From: Cyanoderma ruficeps | Lineage: Eukaryota; Chordata; Aves; Passeriformes; Timaliidae | Reading direction: 5' to 3' | Assembly: GCA_008694505.1 (NCBI GenBank) | Contig: VZDJ01006585.1 | Span: 9,711,426 to 9,775,425, forward strand | Length of the DNA: 64,000 nt | Shown: piece by piece, positions 1 through 14,157 of the stretch | Position numbering within the stretch: the stretch's first letter is position 1 | Layout: every line of letters begins with the position of its first letter | Notes under the pieces: generated by a model | Seen by the model: the letters and a program-made list of their open reading frames with translations, nothing else | What the model was told of the DNA's origin: nothing | Database searches by the model: none | Translations under genes and position numbers: made by a program

Positions 1-2039
1 GAATGTGGAGCCCTGGGGAAATCTTTCCAAAGTGGAACACAACATTTACAGCAGGAGGCAGGTGTCTGCACCACTGAAGCAAACAACAATATGATATATT
101 TAGTATCGAAAATGGAAGCAAAACTACTGTCTCTTTACCACTGGGGAAAATGGAAGAGGTTGAATGAGAAAAAAAGCATCCTTTTCAGCTCTGGAGAATT
201 TTAATTTACTGACAGAATGAAATATAGTCTCATCACGGCAGGTGCAGCAAGTGCCAGGTGCTGTTCACAATATTGTCTTTGAATTTATGTGTTTTCGAAA
301 CATTGAGAGGATGTGAAGCAGCTGCAATGACCATGTGGAGAGAAAGCAAAGAGCTTTTAATTAGCAATAAGAGGGCTGTTAATTTCTTTTAGGAACCGAC
401 TTTGCTTTGCACTCATATCAGAACCTCAGCAGGAACTCTGTGCAGCCCTAAATACACAAAGAAAATCAAGTAAGCCATGTGCTACACCGGATTTAAAGCA
501 GAAGGGAAATAAGGCTCTGGCTGTCAGCTAAAGAAATTCTTGGCAATTCCGATTTTCAAATTGAGAAATGAGGTTCACAGATGAGGGACTGCACAAAGAT
601 TTTAAAATTTCAGTGCAATCGCTAACCCAAGTGGTACATAATAAAACACTCAGAGATCACAGTAAAAAAATGTATCAGTCCTGCTGGGGGATTCCTGCCA
701 AAACCTAATACAGTAGTTGTTTGAACTGAAGTAAATGCTGGAAACCAAATACTGACATAAATCAGAATCTGAGAAGTGTTACATGAGACTACATCTGAGA
801 TACTAAACCACTGGCACAAATACCAACTTTGACTTGGATGAAGAATTCAAGGTGTTTGGAGTCTGACACCTAGTAGTGCCAAGGTCCAGTCTCTCTGGAA
901 AACATACGGATGACTTGCCGTTAGACAAAGCCAGAGCTTGCGTAAGTTTCAATTCTGTCAACCTCAAAAAGAATAATGAAATATTCCTTTTTGCACTATA
1001 TCCTATATTTTTATGCTAACAGTCCTAGTGTGTGGCAATCATAGCTTTTCATCATTTAAGAGACATCAGTGATCTACTCATCTGTAATTTAAGGATTTTC
1101 TCAAATGAGTTTGAAAGATTTGAAATCTGAAGAGATATTTCTTCTCCTACTGAGATAAATGTCAAAATTGTGCAATGTGTTATTGAATGACAGGGAAAAT
1201 GAGTTATCAATGTCTGGACAGTCTAAACTCCTTGAGGTGAGTTGAGACTTTTCCTGTAAGTTTGCTGGTTTGTAAATCCCAGTATGCTCAATAGTTTTTA
1301 TTTAATATCCAAGTAAATACAGAACCACTTACTATATATAGGAGATGACTCCTTAGTATTTTCTTGGGATGCTATTTTGAAATGAGATTTATTTATATGT
1401 TTACCTTTATGTTGCATTAAAGATTACTGAGGTGAAAAAGGTTAAACATGTTCATGAATCTTTAGAGAGCAGGGAATTATATATTAAATTAATGCAAATA
1501 AGGAGGGTATAATAGGTCAGAACTACAGTTTTTAATTTAATCTTTCATTATGCAGCATAAATTTGCATGATTAATTTAGGGGACACAAAAAAATTTAAAA
1601 GGAAGACAACTGATAATGTATCTTTCATGATAAAACACGACTCACTCTACTTTGTCAAGTCAAATGTCCACCACCTATCTTCATGTTCTTATCTAGTATA
1701 TAGTAGTAATGTGCTATTTACATTTAGTTTCTCTTTGTAATATTAGAAAATAATAAGCAGTTTCATGTATTGATTTTAGACTTGTATCAAATACATATAA
1801 GGAGAGATGAATCAGTGTCAATTAGCTGGCTTCCTGATGTAATGTAACAAATGTGGAGTTTTTCATTAGTCAAATTGAACAGAAGGATACAACATTAACT
1901 GCTAAGTAATTTTGTGCTGTTATGAGATGGTATACAAAATATTATATATTAATAACAGAACGAGTGAATTAGAGATTAAACACTGTCCATGTGAGAAAAC
2001 TCCATTTATTATTCCTACTGCTGTCAATCCTCTGCCTGT
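1..2039. other. AT-rich non-coding stretch
   Basis: No gene or recognisable repeat is visible. Stop codons are frequent in all six frames. The part near 300-620 is less degenerate and is listed separately as a possible conserved element. The only ATG-started frame of note (622-819, minus, 65 codons) has no family resemblance. Confidence 0.6.
300..620. promoter_or_regulatory. Candidate conserved non-coding element
   Basis: This stretch has balanced, non-repetitive composition with clustered homeodomain-type cores (TTTAATTAGCAATAA near 357-371 and GTTAATTTC near 378) and a CAGCTG E-box-like core near 320. It has no splice-bounded open frame. Such clusters are typical of vertebrate developmental enhancers, but conservation cannot be measured here, so this is inference from composition only. 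Confidence 0.2.
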
Positions 2040-2310
2040 TTTGAGAAGTAGAATTCCTGTGTAGAGATAGCACACTCCCATAGCCATGCTTGAGCCTCCC
2101 TGGTCACTAGGATGAGCTGAGCCTAACTGAGCCTGTCTGCCCCCATTGTCTCTACTGCACGGCACTGTCAGTGAGGTAAGGAAATAAATCTGTTCTTTGC
2201 CTTTCAGCTGTGGTTTGATGGTTGCCTTTGGTTACCTGTGTCTGTTGATTCACACTCTTATCCATGTATGGGTAACACTTGCGAATACACAGCAACCGTG
2301 CCCTACTATT
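2040..2310 (+). mobile_element. Possible decayed LTR 3' region
   Basis: A locally GC-richer block is followed by GGAAATAAATCTGTTC near 2179, an AATAAA polyadenylation motif in the setting usual for the R/U5 part of avian retroviral LTRs. The following 130 bases (CTGTGGTTTGATGG onward) resemble a U5-like tail. I cannot define TG...CA ends or target-site duplications. It could also be a unique-sequence polyadenylation site or another decayed repeat. Confidence 0.3.
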
Positions 2311-5300
2311 TTAATTTTGACAGTATTTGAGCTAAGGTATGCATAAAACAGTAGGGCTTATTTTTACAAAAATCAGTGTGTTCTATATTTATATTTTTAT
2401 CTGTTTTTATGGGGTTTTTTTCCTTTTTTTCCAAAAATGGCTGAGAACAATCCAGTCATTTATTTATATCCAAATACATACAGAGATTGAAATTTATGCT
2501 AAGTGTTTGTGATTATGTACTTGTTTAGAAATCAGAGAAATAACATTCTCAGTGGCAACACACTAATTCAAAACTGATTTTCAATGTTACAGACCAATCA
2601 GTTCCACTGCTGTCTCATTTCTCCATATTAAAATTCCCCCTTGACTCACTTCTTCAGGCTGATCTTGCTAAATGGATCACTGCAATGGTTTAACATCTGC
2701 TAATGCTTTCAACATGTGGTCACATGATTATGATTCATCTTTTAATAACTGCTATCTCTTATGAGGAAATCACACTGTGGCTGATGAAGGAAGTCACATC
2801 TTTGCTTCTTAAGGTAATCATCTCCAGTATGAAAGTATAGGTTGACAGTTTTGGTAGGAATAGGAAGTATTAGTTTGGCAACTAAACAAACATTTTCATG
2901 TCCCTCATCTCTCAGCACATCACTCCCTGTCCGATTCACAGTTGACAAAAATGCTTATGACATAGCATCTCAGAACATACCCTCACCTCTACTCTCATAC
3001 ACTGATAGAAGTGATAACAAGGACTTGCATGTACCAGAAACTGTGAAATAGGACCAAAGTGAGACCCTTCAACAATGTTCAGTGTCTCTAAGCTCTACTC
3101 AAAGGTGGAAAATGCCAAAATTAGCATCTTCAACTATCTGAGAATTTCATATCTAAGCACACAATTTATTATTGTACTTTTTAAATAGGAGGAATTCTTA
3201 GATATGGAGCATGGGGAATTATTCAATCAAGGTAGGTCTATCTTTAACTTATAATTTTGTATTTGGTTCATGGATTGTTTATTTTTAACCCAGAAACAAT
3301 TTACATCACACGGTTATTCTCTCTGCATTCATTCACTGGCAGCCAGGCAAGTGCAGGCAGCCCAGGTTTGCATGCTTTTTTACTCAGCCCGACTGCAAAA
3401 GAACACTTGTGTTCACAAAGTGACTGCTGCAGTTCTGTTTACTCCACTTCAGAAATGCAAGATGAGTGTAGTCACCCCAGAGTCCATTTAATCAGTAGAA
3501 GGATGGCCAAGGGAGATGGTGCAAGTGTGTGGCAATTACTGCTTCTACATCACAGATATGTGGTCACCAACTGATTTAATGGAAACTGTATGCAACCTAA
3601 ATGCAACAGCTTGTCCTAGTGAAGAGCTTGCATACATATTAATGTGATTTCTAAGCCATAACCCATATACATTTTTTAAAATTAAATGTATATACTCCGT
3701 GTGTGCTGATGCTGAAATACATTTATTATATAGTTAGCTGCTGAAATTCTATTGTAATTCTCTGTGGCTCAGTTAATTTCAGACATTTCAGCTCAAGCTG
3801 CAGTAATCTAAGGCAGAGGTGAAATTCAGGCCAGAGAATTCTTAGTGAATGGTAAAACATCATGTACTGTTCACTTTGCAATTAACACATCTTTCTTTGA
3901 GCTGGAAGAGATAATTTGGCCATGACTCTGTGGACAGAAATCACTGACCTATTCAATAGTGTGAGACGAACTGGAACCACTTGTTGTTCTTGTTTTGTTT
4001 TGAAGCTGTGGTCTCTGGGAATTATGCCTATAGAACCGTGCACTTTTGTTTAATTCAGTGTTCTGGCAGCTTCATGTGGTGATTTCTGTTTTTAAGCTAC
4101 ATCTTGACAGAATTAATGTTAAAGAATTCCTTGGAGACTGGAAAGGGGAAATAAGAAATTAATTCCTTCAGGCTATGGGGGAACCGTGCTGTTCTTTCTT
4201 GTCTTTCTTTGCTTAACACATCCTTAGCATGCCTTCGAGTGTGAGTTTGTAAGCATTATATTTAACCTGGATCTTAATATGATATATGAATTGCTTAGAA
4301 GTAAATACTTTTATTATGAAGAAAAGGGAAGAAAGTCTGTAACCTACTGTGGAAGGAGCAATAATTTATGGTTTTGGGAATAATACTGCTAATTATTTGT
4401 GCTGAAGCGTGCAAAAATGAATACAAACCTTAGATACGGATGCAGAATGCCTAAAGGATGAAGGACCCAGATCAAAAGTGAAAAAAAGGATTTTTAATGC
4501 TACTATATACTGCTTCCTCTTCATTACACACCCACTTGTATTTGTATCACAGGTCTTTCTAGAGCTTTCACCAAGTTTAGTCTAAACCACCCACTATAGC
4601 GCTGTAGAGGTAAATATAGCTGAAGTCACAGCAGTCCAAAGAGACTGGTAGCTGGTAGTTGGTGTAGCTGAGAGAAGTAATAAAAAAGACAGTTTATAAA
4701 CAGCTCTTAATCATGTCGTAGTCTACATCATAATACACCAAAGCATTAGATATCTTCTTGTGGGTCACCCAGAAAGAACTAGAAGTGCAACTTAAATGAA
4801 TTGAAGGGAGAGAATTTAATTTTTAATTTGCTTAATACATCCATGATGCTTTTGGTCCATGGGTCTTGTGCTACGTATGGCTTGCAACTGAGTGGTGTTT
4901 CTATCTTCTATTGTTTTTTTTGGCCAGGAATGGGAGGAAATGTGCCTCACATGGGATGCTGGGTAAACCAACTTTCTAGCTTTGGAAGACAGTGAACTAG
5001 CCAGTGCTTAAATAGTTATCAAAAGGTAAAACTGAAAAAAAGCATTTGCTCTTTTCCCACGTACTAGGTACTGCCATCTTTTTAACCATTGTCTCTTTCC
5101 ACTTTTGTTTCAAAGCATGACACAATATAATTTATTTCATCCATCATATAATGAACGTGACATTGTCTTCCATCAGTCTGTTCCAGTTATTCTCCCTTAA
5201 TAGCTAATTCAAACTAATTTGGAAGAACGAATAAAGGGATATGAACCTTTCACTTTGAGGCTGGTGAACTGAGATCCAATGGAAAATTATAGTATTTTTT

Positions 5301-6008
5301 GGAAGAGACCATAAATGTGGCATCTCAGTTGAAAACAAGTTAATTTATTTGATATTCATTGACACTGCTGATGTGGGAAAAAACAGAGACTAAATTGCTG
5401 AAATGTGGAGAATGGGCTAAGCAGCAGTTAGTCTTAGCATTTTATGCTGGTAGGAAAATGTAATTCATGAATATTGCTAGACATTTTTCATGCATACAAA
5501 AATTGGGGAAATATGAGAGAGTAATTGAAAATATTTTCAAACTACAAAATTTGCTCATGCAACCTAAAGACCAGCAGTCCCCCAAAAGGTGCAATTTTAA
5601 CATGTCCTTACTAGAATTGACTTCTGTGCACGTTTATCTCTTTCTGTAATAGTCTGCTCCATTATCTGAATTGGTATTTCCATACCAGTGTTATGTTTCA
5701 GTATAAAATATATCTTAAGGTCTAAAGAGATAAGTAGTATGAGAGAAATAACTGTCCTTCTGGTTTCCTTGTTTTTCTTTCCACACGGCTTCCCAAAATC
5801 CTTGGGATTTTGCCTATCCCCAAAGACAAGTCTCTAGTCTGAGAAATGTAGAAGTATCATCAAGGGATGTCTGTGCATCATTTCTGATTGATACAAAAAT
5901 ATCTCAGGTAACAAAACCAACAAAGACTTTGATATGCTTTCCTCAAAGCACAGTCCTGCAATAGATCAACCCTTTCATGTCCTTGGCTTTATCCTGGTCT
6001 TTTAATTC

Positions 6009-6009
6009 N
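6009..6009. other. Ambiguous base (N)
   Basis: This is a single N in otherwise ordinary sequence (TTTAATTCNGAAGACC). Three other single Ns occur, at 9422, 16540 and 57993, all in simple-sequence tracts. This one is not in a repeat and probably marks a low-quality or heterozygous base call. Confidence 0.95.
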
Positions 6010-6825
6010 GAAGACCACTGAAGTCACTGGGCATTACCCCAGTTTATAACTAACAAGAGATTGGATGTTTTAGACTTATTTTTTCAAGAAACATCCTCAG
6101 TTTCAAGAAGTTAGGTGTTAAATAATGGTTACTAAATTAAATAATCTAGTCAAATATTGCTGATTTGAAAAGCTCTCTTGTGAACCATAAAATACTTATG
6201 TGTCTAATCTCTTCCTCCTTGTGAAAATTAAAACTCCAAGCTGTATAAAAAGGATGTCTCTCCATCAGTGTTGTCATATGTAAAATTGAATTCTAAGTCT
6301 GTAAATGAATAAATTAAAGATGTTAATATTTGTTAGCATATAAGGCCTATTGCTCATTTAAGAATTCAGTACTCTTAATTCAGGAACTTTCATAAACTAT
6401 AAATTTAACCAACTACTGTAAATCATTTGAGCTACAGAAACTGATGATCCAACAAATAGACTAGATCTCAGTGTTAAATATTTACCCTGACACTGGTACA
6501 TGTGTGTGTCAATTTTGCACCTTTCTTGGAAACGTCCTGAGATGGTATTGAGCTCCAGATTAGGTAACCTAGATGTACACATATGTAGATAAATTCAGGT
6601 CATCACACCCAAGGGAAAATTCGGTTTACCCTGAAGGCACAGTTCAGGTCAGGCAATGGTATAGCTCCATTCAGCTGCTTGACAGCTGATAGACAGACTG
6701 TGTGCACCGTTTGGAATGGCCACTGCTGTTCCCATCCACCAAAAAGACCCATGTCTTCTGTGCAACTTATATCTCTAAGTCTTGTTCAGGAATTTAGAAC
6801 ATCATAAAACATCATAAATGATACT

Positions 6826-6866
6826 AGACACCTGAGACACCTAATAGACACCTAATAGACACCTAA
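6826..6866. repeat. 11-bp minisatellite, about 3.5 copies
   Basis: The unit AGACACCTAAT is present twice exactly (6835-6845 and 6846-6856), followed by ten bases of a third copy (6857-6866) and preceded by a variant, AGACACCTG (6826-6834). Just upstream ACATCATAAA occurs twice (near 6800-6818), so the locus shows two adjacent small tandem duplications, consistent with replication slippage. Confidence 0.9.
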
Positions 6867-7019
6867 GTTTAAGCAAATTAGTTTAAATGCTTTGTGAATT
6901 ATCAGTTGAATCACTGCTCATACTACTTCTTTGACTGCTCTGTTTAGAAATCATCACAGAATGTAAGACTTAAATAGGGATGTTTACACCTAAATGTTTC
7001 ATTAAGTTTCTGGAGGCTG

Positions 7020-7058
7020 GGTAAAAAAAAAACCAAAAAAAACCCCAAAAAACCCAGC
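7020..7058. repeat. A/C-rich low-complexity tract
   Basis: The run is adenines interrupted by CC and CCCC groups, with no constant unit. The same texture recurs at 11583-11691 and 62981-63080. Confidence 0.9.
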
Positions 7059-8814
7059 TTGAAATAGATGTTGCATATCACCTAAAATGAGATATCCACA
7101 AAATCCATATAGGTTGGCAGATTTGATTTTTGAAGTCCCACGTACTTATAACTTTTAACTGAACTGACCTAAACATTCACTCACAAACTGAAATTCAAGT
7201 CTCATGAGTGGCAAAACTAATATGAATATCTTTAATAGGTAGGTACAGCTTTTTCTTCTCTGGCATAATAAAAAGTCTGGATGAAATTACAATTAAGATT
7301 AAACTTTTTTCTATGAAGCTGAAAAAGGTTATTTTCTTAAGTCTGGAAATTTAATTATTATTTCCTTCTGCTAATTTATACAGACATTCTACTATCTATT
7401 ATTTGTATGATAAATTTTTAAAGTTAGTGGTTTTCCCTGGAAAATACTTCAAAAGCTGCAATGCAGACCAAAGTCTTGTTCTTCCTTGTATGTGGTAGAG
7501 AATTTTTTTAGAAAGTTTAGAGCCAAAAGTGAGTTTAAAGTAGCAGGTGTAGAACTCTAGAAGTAGGCAGTTTTCCAGCAGCAGTATGTATGATAATTAT
7601 TCAAATTGCCCAAAGATATTTTGTTAGTGTAATCTGTTTATATATTCCCTCTTTTTAATATTTACACTGATAAGAGCTTCAGAGATGTGTATAATTATTC
7701 TCCATGGAAATAATCAAGATAATTAATATGCTTACTTGAAAACATGCAAAAATGCATCAAAAATGCTTCACTAATGTTTCTATCATGATTTTACATATCA
7801 GTAATGTATAACAGGCCTGGTTCTGCCCACTTTGAAATCTATGGGAATTTTGCCATTAAATTCAATAGGAAGAACATCAGGTCCAATACGAATATTTGAG
7901 TATTACGTTGAAAGTTTAAGTACTCTTTAGAATTAAGATAGTACCCTATGATATTTCTAAAAAGAAAAATGGAAGAAAAAAAGAGACTACTTAATCTCCT
8001 TTCTTACTCTAATATTCTCTTTTTCATTGTTAGAAGTATTGGTCTTGATTTGCTTTTACATCAGGCCTTAAAGCTATTTTCAGTTTCTGGAAACTTGAAG
8101 GTAAATGAACAATAGATTTTTTTTCTACTGAATTAATTGGATACATTCTTGAAGCTAGAGGAAATGTACTTGCTGAACATCCTAGGCTTGAAACCTATGC
8201 ATTTTCTGGGCAAAAAGAGGCTTAAGGACAGTTATATATCAAGTCCCTCTGATTTCTAAATTAACATACAGTATGTTATCTTTGAACACTCCATAATGTA
8301 TCACCTTGCTAGGCATCTATTCAATGTTTTCTTTGTCTGTTTGGCTTTTTGCTCCACATTTTCTCCAGGGAGAGGGCATTTATTTTCCAAATTCAAGAGC
8401 TGGCTTCTCTTGCTCCTTCTTCATCTCACATGCTTGTTTTTTGCAAAATTTTAGTACATTTTTCTCTCTCTGTCATGATCTTGTTTCTGGATTTATCATT
8501 GATAGCTTTTCACCTATTACAAACTAATATTGATCATATATTTCTAAGATGTCCTAATGGCTTGGCTGATTTTATGTTTTAAATGTAATTTTTATAACAT
8601 TTATTAGGAAAACTGAATAATGGAGATCTTAATGAAGATTGCTGGATTTTTATTGAAACAAAAGAATTATAGGTTGGTCCTTCTTTCCAACATTGTATTT
8701 TTGAAGGAATGCTCAGGCCCTGTACACACCTTTATTTACAGTCCCAAAAACTACTAACATGTGTGCGCATCTACTATGGGAAAAGAACTAATCTTTGCTC
8801 TTATTTCAAGGTTT

Positions 8815-8945
8815 GGAGTGGGGTTTGATTTTTTGGACGTTGGGATTTATTTGTTTAGTTGCTTGGGTTTCGTTTTTTTTAAAAAAAAACAAAGTTTTTT
8901 GGTGGTTTTTTTAGTTGCTTGGTGCTTTGGGTGTGTTTTTTTTTA
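8815..8945. repeat. G/T-rich low-complexity tract
   Basis: This is a T/G-rich stretch with a T8A9 palindromic core (about 8873-8889). A short direct repeat, TTAGTTGCTTGG, occurs near 8856-8867 and again near 8911-8922. The 61-codon plus frame crossing it is low-complexity translation. Confidence 0.75.
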
Positions 8946-9412
8946 GGAATAAACACACAATTACTGAAATGTATTACAATTTACAGACAAATCAAGTAAG
9001 ATAAGAAAATATTCACTTCTTAAGTGGTATAATTATCTAGCAGAAGTCAGTACACTGACTGTTCACATAAATAATTCTACTCTATGTGTGCTGGAGTGTT
9101 GAGAAATTCCAAGAGTAATGTTCTCAGTCTCAGCAGGGACACACATTTAAAAGCTTGTCTGGTCTTTCTGATCTTTCCTGCACTCAGACAAATATTCACA
9201 AAAGCATGTATGAACACACATTTACCAGGCTACCTTATTTGTTCTTTTTCAAAGTAGTATAGATTTTTCCCTTATGAAGACAAATAGCAAACAGCATTTC
9301 TGGATTTTTTTTTGCACACATGTATTAAAAAATATATGACAATATAATTTTCTACCTTTTTTTTAAATAAATTGGTTCTTAGTTTTTATTTTTCTGTCTT
9401 CTTTGCATCCAG

Positions 9413-9422
9413 TTTTTTTTTN
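9413..9422. repeat. T-run ending in an ambiguous base
   Basis: Nine T end in N at 9422. The position of the N suggests homopolymer length uncertainty in the assembly. Confidence 0.85.
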
Positions 9423-10304
9423 TGATTTTAACTGTGTAACAGTAGTTTTGATCAGATGAGTGCCCATCTTTCCATCCATTTGAGCCATCTTTGTCCGTGA
9501 CCATCTAAGTTGACTTAATCTGTTTCACTATTTTCTCTACTTCTTGAGAAATACTTACAAGAATTTGCACATACTTCATTTATTTTTTGTGTTAGTGTGG
9601 TGTGTATGCATATGTTCGGGGGGGGCTCTGTGACATTTATCTACCTTTGAAGTAGTTATGAAGTGAATGATACAAAGAAGTTATTTATATTTTAAAATTC
9701 ATGATGTTTATACTCCCTCTTTATGTATCTTGTTGATGTTAAATACTCCAGGTCCAGCTTCTTCATGAAAAACTCCACCTGAAATTTCTTTTCAATACAG
9801 TTAGTGATATTGTCTAGTTGCTTAGAGAGGATGCAGTCATGAATCTTTGAACTGTTCTTCAACCTTCAAGTTAATATCAAGTGTTAAGAAAAAATTAACC
9901 ATTGGCTGAACTAATCTGCTGTGGCATTTTCTTCCAAGAAAAGTATTTCAAGGCTTTGCTTTATTATCTTAACTATAGACAATTCACAGTATTTATCAGT
10001 GTAGACTGCTTTTTGTTTTCCTCCACAAAGTTCCTTCACAGCATCTGGGATTACTGAAACAACAAAAGGAAGGAGAAAAAAAGAAGCAATAAAAAAATTT
10101 CCTCCTTTCTGTTAGTAAGAACATCTTACATTTCAAGAGAACCTTTTCTTTAATTGTGTATGAAAGGATTCTGAGAGAATGTACTATCGACATTTGATTT
10201 AAACTTTTGACAACAGGACTGATTAAACTGGTTTTTGTGGTGTGATTTTTATGATATGAATTTTTAGTAAATAGTAGATTTTTATGTCATTGATTTTTTA
10301 ATGT

Positions 10305-10338
10305 CAAGATTTTTCTTTTTTTTTCTTTTTTTTTTTAA
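10305..10338. repeat. T-rich low-complexity tract
   Basis: T-runs are broken by single C residues. The minus-strand translation of this tract gives a lysine-rich tail, which should not be read as a protein. Confidence 0.9.
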
Positions 10339-11582
10339 GCTTTTCATATAGGAAAAGCCTTTAGGGACAAATGATATGAAGAAGAACAGATTAGAAATGA
10401 ACAGATATAGTAAATATAATGTATCTTTATGTAGCAATATGGACACTTTCAATGCTAGTTTAAAAAAACCCACAAAAAACAAAAGGACTTTTGTAACACA
10501 AACAAATATCTAAAGAGCTGTTTTATGCAAATATAATGAAAAATAAGTTAACGTAGGGTTACAAAGCCACAAAATTTCAATAGGAAAATATATGGATACT
10601 TTTTTTTTTCATCCTTATTGAGAAAACACACCAGCTTAATAATGCCAAATTTAAGAAGGAATGGATTGGCAAGAGATAAACTGTAAAAAGCAAGACAACA
10701 TATCAGGATAGCTGTAATGTAGTGCTTTATTTAAATGGAAAATTGCACAGCCTAATAGTGTGATATAGAGAATGCAACCATGAATACTAAGAGGTTAAAT
10801 CTTCTCCTGGATTACAATGTCTCAAAGGAGCAAAAAGAAATAAATGAATACCATGTAGACAAGAGCTACATTTCTCATGGGGCAGAGATGCATGTCTCAG
10901 GATAAAAGATTACATATCATTCAAATATTCCCTAGCACATTCAGGATTATTTAAGAAATCTTTGGTATTTACAACTGAGAATCACTAAACCATAGGGAAA
11001 AGAGGAGGAAGGGTGGGAGGGAGCTATGCTCACAAACAGGAGTCCTGAGTCTTTTTTAGAGAAGGTGTTTATATCTCTTCACATGTCTGTGTGACACAGA
11101 AACTGTGTAGGACATTAACATAATAGTAAAAACAGGTGATCTAATCATAGATGTGAGGTTCCCATTTAATCCATAAAACATATTTCCACACCTGATACAA
11201 ATATAAAGATCTGCGTATTCTGTGTAAGCCCAAAATTCTTATGGAAGTGGATCACTACGTAGTTTTTGAGCCAAAAATATATTTATGATGAACCTGGCAG
11301 AAATATGTAGATTACCAGCTAAATTTCTTCCTTAATTTCAAGTGGCCTGACACCCACTGTCAAATATAATTCTGTTACTGAATTAATGTAAGCATTTTTG
11401 TGTGTGTTTGAAAAATTATCTTGCCCAGTGAGCTGCTTCATATCAGAGGGCAACAGATGTAATGAGAGATAAATGGCCTTGTCTGATATTGGGTTTAAAA
11501 AATGTGGAAGGGAAAATTTGAGGGAGAAGCTACAAAGCCCAAGGGAAGTTTTTATATTTTCTAATATTTTCCTGTGGTGGTA

Positions 11583-11691
11583 AGAAAAAAAACAAAACAA
11601 AACAAAACAAGACCAACCAACCAAACCAAATCAGCAAACCACAAAAACCCAAAAACAAACAAAAAACCCAAATCCCAAACCCAAAATAAAC
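11583..11691. repeat. A/C-rich low-complexity tract
   Basis: About 110 bases of almost only A and C begin with AAAAC-type pentamers and drift into CCAA and CCCAAA patterns. Almost no G or T occurs on this strand. It is likely a degenerate (AAAAC)n-type microsatellite. Confidence 0.92.
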
Positions 11692-14144
11692 ATGAAGAGA
11701 AATAGGTCAGAGAAGCAAAACAGGACTTCTGCAGTAGAGAGGTAAATTAGGAGTTCCGGGCTATTGCTACATTTTGATTTGAATATATTCATAATCAAGA
11801 TCTTTTCTGTAGTTATTATTGTTTCATGTCAGAAATAAGAATGGGAATAAATGGCTCGATGCATTTTCTTCCACCAATTTGTGAGGGGCTTGGAGGAAAC
11901 AGCTCTAAATAGAAACAGTTGTTACTCAGGTATGATTGCAAAATTTTAAAGGAAATATAACTCACCAACATCAGACGTCTGAATTGACTGGTAAAAATAC
12001 TGGGACTGAATGTAAGTATTCGTCTCCATCTAGCAGAAACACTTCAGAGACATGCTTTTCTTTTAGGGAATAACTAAAAGAAAAAAGTTGTAGAACACCA
12101 ATAAAAGATACTAATATGGATACTTTTTCTCTTTCTTTGGTGAACACACAAAAAAAAAATGCTAAATGGAGATTTTTTCCTTGAGATATTATTCTGAATA
12201 TAGACAGAAAAAAATAAATTGCTTTTAAATTATAAAAGAAAGGGTTTTTACTCTGTAAATAAATTTTATGTTTTGATATTTCTTGCAGGGTATGACTGAA
12301 GATTACAGAGTAATATTATATAGATTCAGCATATTGATAATACGCATTTAAAAAAAAATTCTTCCTGTGCATTAAGGAAGTAAATTAAAAAATTATATAA
12401 CAATTCATGGATATGGTGGAAAAAATTTAAGTTTAAAAATAAACAATAATTTAAAAAATAGCTATCAGTCAGTTTTGTTAGGTATTTTTAATTTATGACA
12501 TAAAAATAAAGTAAGTAAATCCGTATCTAGACTTCTGCTGGAGGGAGCCCACATATGCTCAGGATTTTTGTTAGAATGTTTGTCTAGACATTCATTGTTC
12601 TGTTAATAGCTAAATAGTTGTGGCTTCCACTGTTAACCTCTATGTACACATTTACAGCCCTCAACTGTTAGAAAATTACCATAATTTACATGGGAAAGAG
12701 TAATCTGATAAGTAATTCATCTAGTTGATAGAACTGAGAAGTATAACCAGAATTAGTCACGGGTTTCCATGTTACTGCTCTGTGATCGGGTCTCCTTTCT
12801 AGATGAGTTTGGCAAGGAATTGACTGGTATACAGTTGACTGAATGGAAAGCCAGGCAGGCTGGGAAACTACTAAAAATATTATACCATTTTCATAAGAAT
12901 GGTGAATGCTTTCCAAGCCCCAATAAGGACAAGAATACACAGCCATGTAGACTTTTTCCTTCCTCCAACCAAATGAATTGTAGTACAATATATGGAGTTT
13001 TGTGAGAGACATCAATTTTACAGTTTACCAGGTGTTACTCTTTCATGAAGCATTGTCAAGGAGACACAACACTTCCTCCATTTCAACCTTTCTGTTCCAA
13101 AAGACAAAAATTCTTATATTTTTAATCTCAGTTGAGGTTAGATACTGTCCTTTTTTGTTTTACACATTGCACTAGTATTTTATTATTTCATACTGTAATT
13201 AGATATTTTATTAATTCACAATTACTATTACTTTACCTTGTAGTTTAGTAAACAATCTAAGATTGACAAATTCTCATTTTAGCTAATCTTTCACTTCCAA
13301 GAAAAGTCTTGCAAACTGAAATGATCAAGAGATTGCTCAACATTATATACCACTGCATCCAGCCTTACTGCTTCTGCTGATAGTCTTGCAATTCTTTCTC
13401 TACCTTTGAGGTTAGTTCAGACTACGTATCCTGAGACACACAGCTTTCTTTTTCTTCTGGGACATTTTTGAATGGAAACTGCATGAACTCTAAAACATTG
13501 CCAAGTTGCTTGGTTTAGGCTTGCTTCAGTCATAGTTTCCAGGCTTTACTGAATTTCCATTTAGTGAGAGAACAAAAAATGAACACATTTTCATTCTAGC
13601 TCAATATCTAAGTTTTAAAATGGAGAAATAAATTCACAATGCTAACACTTCTTAGCTTTTAATTTCCTCCAGTTAGAACCTGGTCATATTGGCACAGGTT
13701 TTCCTCATAAGTAAAATATTTTGTACAAACCAATTAATTATATCAGTGGGCTAGCTGAAGTCCATCATTATTTTCAGATGAACCTTGTAAAAATTATCAT
13801 TAAAACTGGATCAGCCTAACTCCTGTAAAGTGCTGTGAAAATCACCAGCCCATTTTAATTTAGGAATAACTGTACAGTGAGACATATTTACAAGCCCTGA
13901 ACTTCTGTCTCTTTGCAATAAATGTAATAAAAGTAAGACTCTTTCACCTAAAGTAGAGATGCTGTGGATGATATATTTTATCCTCTGATTTACTTTTTTT
14001 TGTCTGGAAAAAGAGGAAGCATTAAAAATAGTGGCAGCAAAAACTAAACAAAAAACAAGGAAAGACAAAGAGTAGCAGAGATGATTATAGAGTTCAGAGG
14101 AGATTAGAGAATTAACTTATGTTAATATTTAACTATACACAGAT
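11692..14144. other. AT-rich non-coding stretch
   Basis: No gene or repeat family is recognised. The overlapping frames at 12686-13015 (minus, 109 codons) and 12769-13005 (plus, 78 codons) lie in a slightly GC-richer patch. Neither has family motifs or exon-like boundaries. Confidence 0.55.
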
Positions 14145-14157
14145 ATGTACATTGATG

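Larger units (their letters stand above)
2311..7019. other. AT-rich non-coding stretch
   Basis: No gene is recognised. The window 3240-4100 is less AT-rich and less repetitive and holds an open frame of 105 codons (3257-3574, plus). That frame has no family resemblance and no flanking splice signals that would make it an exon, so I read this part as a possible conserved non-coding block. A short tandem repeat at 6826-6866 is listed separately. Confidence 0.55.
7059..11582. other. AT-rich non-coding stretch with homopolymer tracts
   Basis: No gene or interspersed repeat is recognised. It contains a G/T-rich tract (8815-8945), a T-run with an N at 9422, a run of nine G near 9618 and a T-rich tract at 10305-10338. 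Open frames here (for example 8306-8527 and 9996-10482) are products of T-rich or A-rich composition. Confidence 0.55.

Noticed and set aside
3257..3574. 105-codon plus frame
   Set aside because: It has no recognisable family, no promoter or splice context, and is better explained by a GC-balanced non-coding block.
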